In this document: positions 58,626 to 64,000 of the stretch, one piece after another
Numbering within the stretch: position 1 is the stretch's first letter
Layout of the letters: every line of letters begins with the position of its first letter
Source of the DNA: Riptortus pedestris
Taxonomy: Eukaryota > Arthropoda > Insecta > Hemiptera > Alydidae
Assembly: GCA_019009955.1 (NCBI GenBank)
Contig: CM032228.1
Span: forward strand, 98,398,501 to 98,462,500
DNA: 64,000 nucleotides
Direction: 5' to 3'
Notes under the pieces: generated by a model
Seen by the model: the letters and a program-made list of their open reading frames with translations, nothing else
Told to the model about the DNA's origin: nothing
Database searches by the model: none
Position numbers and translations under genes: made by a program

Positions 58626-59024
58626 TCCAACCACACTTTGATGGGATTTTCACTTAAGAAAGAATAAATGATGAAGCACGGAGTTTTAATTCATCCTCAT
58701 TGAAGTATATTTTCTGTTTTGTTTCAAGGCCGTAATTGTTTAATTAAAGATAATGTTTTTTTTTCAAAAAAAGGAAATTGGTGATTAGAAACATCATTTA
58801 TAACTCTATTTGAGAACTTAATGAAACCAATTAAAGAATCTCTCGTTTTCATTTCAAAGAATTTGCACATCTAAAAATATATATTGTTGCTCCAGTTCTT
58901 AAGTAAATTTTCCATTGCTCACATCACCGCTAAATATCTTAGAGAATTGGCCATTTTTTCCCACATGCACTACTAAAATCCATATTATTGAAACAATAAA
59001 TGAAAATCCTAAATAAAAAAATTC
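58626..59024. other. No gene seen
   Basis: AT-rich. Confidence 0.4.
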
Positions 59025-59401
59025 AAGCCCCTGGGGCTGCTCAAACTAAGTTGATTTTCCAAATTTTGCTATGATACACTAATCTCACCTGACCATATGT
59101 TCTCTATTTCTAAATAAAAATCTCAAGAGTAGAAAAACTAATATTTGAGTTATGATAAATGCATAGAATAACAATTACAAAGCATTAATAGTTTTACAAA
59201 ATTTGTTCTATAACAGTTTTCGATCCTGTTCATAATAACTATGATTTTTGGAGTTCATCCCCCCCCCATAACCCCTTTCTACTCCTGGTCTGACTTTAGC
59301 CGTTAACGAACTTGAACTGATCTTCAGTTTTACATGAAAAGCTTATATACAAAAATTGCTACCGCTAGAGAGGTAACATATATATATATATATATATATA
59401 T
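59025..59401 (-). mobile_element. HINE-like element interrupted by Helitron copy 2
   Basis: Minus copy: GCCCCTGGGGCTGCTCAAAC and TAAGTTGATTTTCC (right end), CGATCCTGTTCATAATAACT, complement of the G-tract at 59259-59268, AGCCGTTAACGAACTTG, TTGCTACCGCTAGAGAGGTA, then the TA tract, within which Helitron copy 2 begins. Confidence 0.65.
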
Positions 59402-60492
59402 AATTGTAACCTATGTCTGTACATTGATTTTTTTCTCGAAATTTCACGATAACTTTTCGTTTCACATGTCTTAGACACCATAACTGCATTTTGTTTCTGT
59501 CGTGTATGTTTGTTTGTTTGTTACCTTTTCACGCATAAACGGCTGAACCGAATTTTATGAAACTTGATATGTATATTACAACTAACCCAACTTAGACTTT
59601 AGGCTATATTGAAATTCTCTGAGACGAACAGGAGTGGGGGTTGTAAGGGAGGTCTGAAATTAAAAATCGCGATATTTCGTTTCCTATTGGTTTTTCGGCA
59701 AGTATGAACATAACAAAAGTTGTTTATTTTGTTATTTAGAGTAACTTTTGTAATATACTTTTTTAGTATAACGTATTATAAACGAGATATACGCTAAAAC
59801 CTTTAGCGGAAGTGAGCAATTTTATTTGGCACAAACGACTCAACCGAACTAAATAAAACTCGGTATGTATATTAGCACTAACACCCTCGTTATAATAAGC
59901 TATACCAACATTTCTAGAAACGGGCAGGAGTGGGGGTTGTAAGGTAGGCCTGAATTTAAAAATAGCGGTATTTCGTTTTCTATTCGTTTTTCGGCAAATA
60001 TGAACATAACAAAAGTTGTTTATTTTGTTATTTAGATTAACTTTTGTCATATTCATTTTTGTCTTTTAACAAAGTATAAACGAGATATACACTATAAACT
60101 AAAGCGGGAGTCAACGATTTCATTGAGCGCTAACGAGTAAACCGAACTTACAAAAACTCAGTATGTCAATTAGCATTAATTCTTCCATGATTATAAGCTA
60201 TATTAAAATTTTTAGGTTGGAACGGGAGTGGGGGTTATAAGGGAGGCCTGAAATAAAAATTCGCGATATTTCATCGTCTATTTGTCTACGGGAAATATGA
60301 CAATTTGGAGGACAGTGAAGACTTACATAAAAAATTAATTTTATTATTAACAAATGCCAACAACGGGAATTAACCCTAAACACTGGGACGGGTAAATGTC
60401 AAAATATTGTACAAATTAAAGCCTTGCCAAAAAAATACCATCACCATTCAACCTTAAATCAATTCCCGGGCGAAGCCGGGCATCTGAGCTAG
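59402..60492 (+). mobile_element. Helitron, non-autonomous, copy 2 (shorter)
   Basis: Same family as 56375-58368. 5' TTGTAACCTATGTCTGTACA, GCATAAACGGCTGAACCGAA; three tandem units with GAGTGGGGGTTGTAAGG-type starts at about 59632, 59932 and 60228; 3' hairpin CCCGGGCGAAGCCGGG at 60465-60480 and CTAG at 60489-60492, followed by T. It lacks the roughly 900 bp present in copy 1 between the third unit and the 3' region. Less decayed than copy 1. No coding capacity. Confidence 0.77.

Positions 60493-60525
<33 letters not shown>
60493..60525. repeat. (TA)n(CA)n microsatellite
   Basis: Short compound run between the Helitron end and the next element. Confidence 0.9.
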
Positions 60526-60526
<1 letters not shown>

Positions 60527-60765
60527 GGGTGTTCCAAGTTCCGTGCCACCCCCAATTGTGCTTAAAATCCCCCCAATTGTGGTTAAAATAATTAATTGTA
60601 TTAATAAAATGCTGAAAATTAGTGTGCCATTATTGTGACCACTGAAGAATCCTTTCAGTCCTTCTCCAATACATCTCCAGCGACCATAATATTGGAATTT
60701 CCAATGGAATGCCATATTTTTATGATGGATTATTGTAGAAAATAAAATTCTAAAACGAATTTATA
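60526..60765. mobile_element. End of an unidentified DNA transposon
   Basis: CAGGGTGTTCCAAGTTCCGT at 60526 resembles the ends of Tc1/mariner-type elements and of the element at 3361 (CAGGGTGTTTC). No matching inverted end was found before 60870. A minus-strand open frame here (60416-60715) reads partly through the repeat and has no domain. Confidence 0.3.
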
Positions 60766-60929
60766 TTTGTGAATTTTTCGATTTGACGCGATCAGCTGTT
60801 CGTGCTGAGTGTATAGACAAGTGAAATTTGTGCTCTGTATTTATCTTGTTTTGTTCAATATAATAGATAGTGGATTTATCCGAAAATAGTGAAATCTGGC
60901 GAGGTTTATCTCCTTCTTTAAGGAGAAAG
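60766..60929 (+). promoter_or_regulatory. Probable 5' untranslated region of the Jockey-type element
   Basis: Lies between the upstream repeat sequence and the gag ATG. Jockey-type elements carry an internal promoter at their very start; a TCAG-type initiator at 60790-60793 is a candidate but no downstream element could be confirmed. The true 5' end of the element is not defined because no target duplication can be tested. Confidence 0.3.
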
Positions 60930-62255
60930 ATGAAGCCGGACCGCCGGACCGAAGGAGGTAAGAGAAAATCCTGTAATAAAATCATTAACAAAGCAAACCT
61001 CAGCGATGAAGTTACTGAAGACGTTGCCATGACAACCTCTAGCTACTGTAGCGAGTTCCCAGAGCTGCCTAACCTCTCTCAACCAACTCAAGAACAGCAC
61101 GTGTCAGCGGAGAATGAATCTAACCTATTCATAGAACCCAAACCAAAGCAAAACAGGTACAGCCTTAAACCAGCTGTTATTAATAATCAACCCAAACCCA
61201 TAACAACAAACAATAACTTCTCACCATTATTAGACATTGACAATGACTTACCCGAACATAATTTAACAAAACGCAATCCGAAGACTTTAAAAATACCACC
61301 TATATTCTTACTGGAAGCAGATAACTACCAACATATACTCGCTGACATTAAAACAATAGCAAAATCTGATTTCAAATTACAACAATGCTTCAAAAAAATA
61401 AAAGTAACCCTTACATCAACTGACGACTTCCGTAATGTGACCAAATTCTATGACGAGATGAATGTTAAATATTACACATTTCGAAACCCAGCAGACTGTA
61501 AATTATCTGTAATCATAAGAGGTGTCCCTTATAGCATCTCTGAGCAAGAGGTATTGTACGAACTTGCTGTACAGTACCCAGTTGCCAAAGTGACTAGATT
61601 ACTAAATAGAGAACGAAACCCGACCCCACTCAAGGCTGTAGAACTTGAGGACAATGCTAAGAGCAAAGAAATATTTAATTTAAAAGCCCTCTTCAATGCT
61701 GTTGTGATCGTTGAGCCAAGACGGAAATCCAAAAGGGTGTCTCAGTGCACGAATTGCCTTCGTGTAGGACACTCCAAGAACTATTGCCACTTAGACATCA
61801 GGTGTAGTAAATGCTCTGGCGATCACAATTACACCGCTTGTCCCCACCGAAATGCCAAAGATTCCCATTGTGCCAACTGTGGTGAAAACCACAAAGCCAA
61901 TTACAGGGGCTGTAAAGCATTCAAAAATTTTACATCTCATCTATCAAAAAATAAGTCCCCAAAAAAGACACCTAGTTCCCCTCACCAGCCACCGCCACCC
62001 CCACCATCTCCACCACCACCAACATCAACTTCAGACCCTGATTCCTCGACAAACCGCTCTAGACCGAATGCCTGGACAAACAGGCCACGACACCAACAGA
62101 CCACAACACCTAAACTCAGTGACACCACCACTCACTCTGACGATCAATTGACAGACATACTACTTAGTTTAATAAAACCATTTATCCTTAAAATAAAATC
62201 CTTTCTAACCCAGCTTCTAACCAACCTATTCTCAGTTAATCATGGCAGTGATTAA
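60930..62255 (+). CDS. Jockey-type retrotransposon ORF1 (gag-like nucleocapsid protein)
   Basis: Intact 441-codon frame. I chose the ATG at 60930; the frame stays open back to 60867 but has no earlier ATG. Residues 1-185 are polar and low in similarity. About 190-260 form the PRE_C2HC domain (VIIRGVPYSISEQEV, YPVAKVTRL) that precedes the zinc knuckles in arthropod Jockey gag proteins. Three knuckles follow at about 273-286 (C-x2-C-x4-H-x4-C), 292-304 (C-x2-C-x3-H-x4-C) and 314-328 (C-x2-C-x3-H-x6-C). A proline-rich stretch at 352-370 and a hydrophobic C-terminus come last. The protein packages element RNA and carries it to the nucleus or target. It overlaps the ORF2 ATG by 14 bases. Confidence 0.9.
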   Translation: MKPDRRTEGGKRKSCNKIINKANLSDEVTEDVAMTTSSYCSEFPELPNLSQPTQEQHVSAENESNLFIEPKPKQNRYSLKPAVINNQPKPITTNNNFSPLLDIDNDLPEHNLTKRNPKTLKIPPIFLLEADNYQHILADIKTIAKSDFKLQQCFKKIKVTLTSTDDFRNVTKFYDEMNVKYYTFRNPADCKLSVIIRGVPYSISEQEVLYELAVQYPVAKVTRLLNRERNPTPLKAVELEDNAKSKEIFNLKALFNAVVIVEPRRKSKRVSQCTNCLRVGHSKNYCHLDIRCSKCSGDHNYTACPHRNAKDSHCANCGENHKANYRGCKAFKNFTSHLSKNKSPKKTPSSPHQPPPPPPSPPPPTSTSDPDSSTNRSRPNAWTNRPRHQQTTTPKLSDTTTHSDDQLTDILLSLIKPFILKIKSFLTQLLTNLFSVNHGSD

Positions 62256-64000
62256 TATAAGAAATCTTTCTATGCTCAACTGGAATGCCAACGGCCTAAA
62301 GATTAGGCAAAACGTATTAACCAATTTCCTGAATAGACATGACATTGACATCGCTTGCATAACTGAGACACACCTCATAAACACTGACAAATACCGAACT
62401 CCCAGATACAATATATACAGAACGGACCAAGAAATACGACAAAAGTCCATTTCCCACCATAATTTATTGCTTCCAACCTTTGATCATCTCGAGGCTGTTG
62501 GGGTGGAGTTGGTTCTTCGCGATAACAGTTTCCTAAGAATAATATCAGCTTACAACCGCCCTGGCACGAGGCTTATTCAAACAGATTTCGAAAAAATATT
62601 TACCGGTAGTCCCACTATTTTGGTAGGGGACCTCAATAGTAAGCATGTCTCCTGGGGATGTAGAAAACAAAATAACAATGGGGCACAACTCACGACTATT
62701 TCCGAAAACTTAGGACTCATTATTACTGCACCAGACGAACCCACGTTTTATCCGACACAAAGACGATATCAACCCGACATTCTAGACATAACATTAATAC
62801 AAAATTTCCACTCACCTATATTCCATGACACACTGACAGAACTGGACTCTGACCACCTTCCAGTAATAATAACATTCCAGGAAAGACCAAAACGAGTACC
62901 ACCACCTACAAGACTCATTACTAGGTTGATTGGCAAAAATTCAAGACCGAAATGTACGACAAAACCGTCATCCCAAATTCTTACCGAACCAATCACGACA
63001 TAGACACAGCGATTTCGACTTTAACAAGCAATATTTATTCAGCTATTCAAAATTCAACCCTTAAGGCCACGTCCTACAAACGCCAGGTGGCGCATACTAT
63101 TATGCCCCCAAATATTCTGGAGCTTATTCATAAAAAGAATATTCTTCGCAAGCGGTGGCAACGAACAAGGGAGCCAGAAATTAAACGCGAGGTCAATCGT
63201 TTATCTCGGGAAATTAGGCTTGAACTAGACAACGACAGAATCGATAAATACAAAACATACTTGTCTAACATGAATACAGGTGACCCATTGCTATGGCGAG
63301 AGACTAAACGACTACTCAACCAAACTACTGAAATACCTTCACTGACTAATGGAGACACTAGAGCCTTAACCGACGAGGACAAATCTAAATTACTAGCAGA
63401 CTACCTAGAAAATAAATTCCAAACATCAAACTATACTGACCCAGAAACAGACGCAACAGTATCCTCATCCTTCATACAAACAAGACTGACGAATCACGAC
63501 ATTGACTTTATATCCCCCAAAGAGATAGCCTCACTTATTCACAAGCTTCCCCTCAAGAAATCTCCTGGTGAAGATCAAATAAGCAATGCAGTTTTGAAGA
63601 AGCTTCCCCGCAAATGTATTGCTCTCCTCACAAGCATCTTTAACGCCTGCCTCAGACGAGCATACTTTCCGGGGAAGTGGAAACACGCTCATGTCATATT
63701 TTCAACAAACCAGGAAAACCCCAAGGAAACCCAGCAAGTTACCGCCCGATAAGCCTCCTTAACACGACGGGGAAGCTCCTAGAACGACTGCTAAATGATA
63801 GACTTAGAAGGCATCTTACGGACTTCATCCCTCACCATCAATTTGCCTTCAAACCTCATCACTCAGCCGTCCAACAACTCCAAAGGGTATCGGAAGTCAT
63901 TACAAAAGGGTTCAAGCAAAAGCAGTTTACATCGGGGCTCTTCCTCGATGTCTCAAATGCCTTTGACTCGGTATGGCACGAAGGATTGCTGCACAAACTC
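62242..64000 (+). pseudogene. Jockey-type retrotransposon ORF2 (endonuclease-reverse transcriptase), frameshifted, cut by window end
   Basis: ORF2 normally nicks target DNA and primes reverse transcription there. The APE-type endonuclease is at residues 8-210: Asn15 in NWNANGL, Glu42 in CITETHL, Asp130/Asn132 in GDLNSKHVSWGC, and Ser203-Asp204-His205 in TELDSDHLPVI, so all catalytic landmarks remain. The glycine-rich loop expected before SISHHNLLL (after about residue 62) looks deleted by roughly 8-10 residues. Frame breaks occur near 62936 (TTGATTGG) and near 63697 (a run of four T), each consistent with loss of one base. Reverse transcription blocks follow: KKSPGEDQIS, YRPISLLNTTGKLLERL, and the first catalytic Asp in LFLDVSNAFDSVWHEGLL at about 63947. 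The YADD site and the 3' part lie beyond the window. Recent-looking but broken, unless the breaks are assembly errors. Confidence 0.88.

Noticed and set aside
60870..60929. Twenty-residue N-terminal extension of gag starting at 60870
   Set aside because: The codon there is GTG, not ATG; the first ATG in frame is at 60930.
61852..62151. 99-residue frame overlapping gag
   Set aside because: Shadow of the Pro- and His-rich gag region in another frame.
1..64000. CRISPR array or bacterial operon
   Set aside because: No regularly spaced direct repeats with unique spacers; composition, LINEs, SINEs and splice-like signals are those of an animal genome.

Overview
This is an AT-rich animal nuclear window, most likely from an arthropod. 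The clues are non-LTR retrotransposons of the Jockey type with arthropod-style CCHC gag proteins, a fragment of the arthropod transposon helix-turn-helix domain DUF4817, tRNA-derived SINEs, Helitrons with the CTAG end, and very abundant (TA)n, (GA)n and (GT)n microsatellites. Composition and repeat content would fit a repeat-rich crustacean such as a parasitic copepod, but the species cannot be fixed from this sequence. I see no complete host gene, rRNA or functional tRNA. Three short stretches could be single host exons, at low confidence.

The dominant content is one repeat family with more than 20 copies on both strands. Its full-length copies are about 0.7-1.0 kb. The left end is a palindrome built on AGCAGATTTCCC. 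A TA microsatellite always sits at the same internal place, followed by a conserved ACCGCT/AGCGGT inverted repeat and a G-tract. The right end carries GGGAAATCTGCT, then a CGCAG-CCC-CTGCG hairpin and GACGGACTTT. This matches the layout of Helentron-associated elements (HINE/DINE-1 type): subterminal inverted repeats, internal microsatellite, 3' hairpin, T-rich target. One copy sits inside a tRNA-SINE and so defines the element ends precisely. The same copy holds two right ends with a LINE fragment between them, which looks like end bypass with sequence capture. Below I call the family HINE-like.

Layout: 1-0.5 kb HINE-like copy; 2.2 kb SINE; 3.36-3.90 kb inverted-repeat element with a broken DUF4817 coding fragment; 9.98-11.9 kb decayed non-LTR reverse transcriptase/RNase H joined to a HINE-like copy; 13.3-14.3 kb decayed tandem-repeat element; 19.5-29.1 kb several HINE-like copies and a second tRNA-like repeat; 34.5-37.8 kb a HINE-like cluster plus a reverse-transcriptase fragment; 42-46 kb Penelope-like terminal repeats with hammerhead-like cores, and SINEs; 47.8-48.1 kb a GC-rich candidate exon; 53.4-55.0 kb a decayed minus-strand Jockey-type element; 56.4-60.5 kb two related Helitrons with three internal tandem units each; 60.8-64.0 kb a well-preserved Jockey-type retrotransposon with intact gag and an ORF2 broken by two frameshifts, running off the window.

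The elements interact by nesting: HINE into SINE, Helitron into a TA run of a HINE, and LINE fragments into or captured by HINEs. The autonomous partners (a RepHel protein for the Helitrons and HINEs, a complete LINE for the SINEs) are not in the window.
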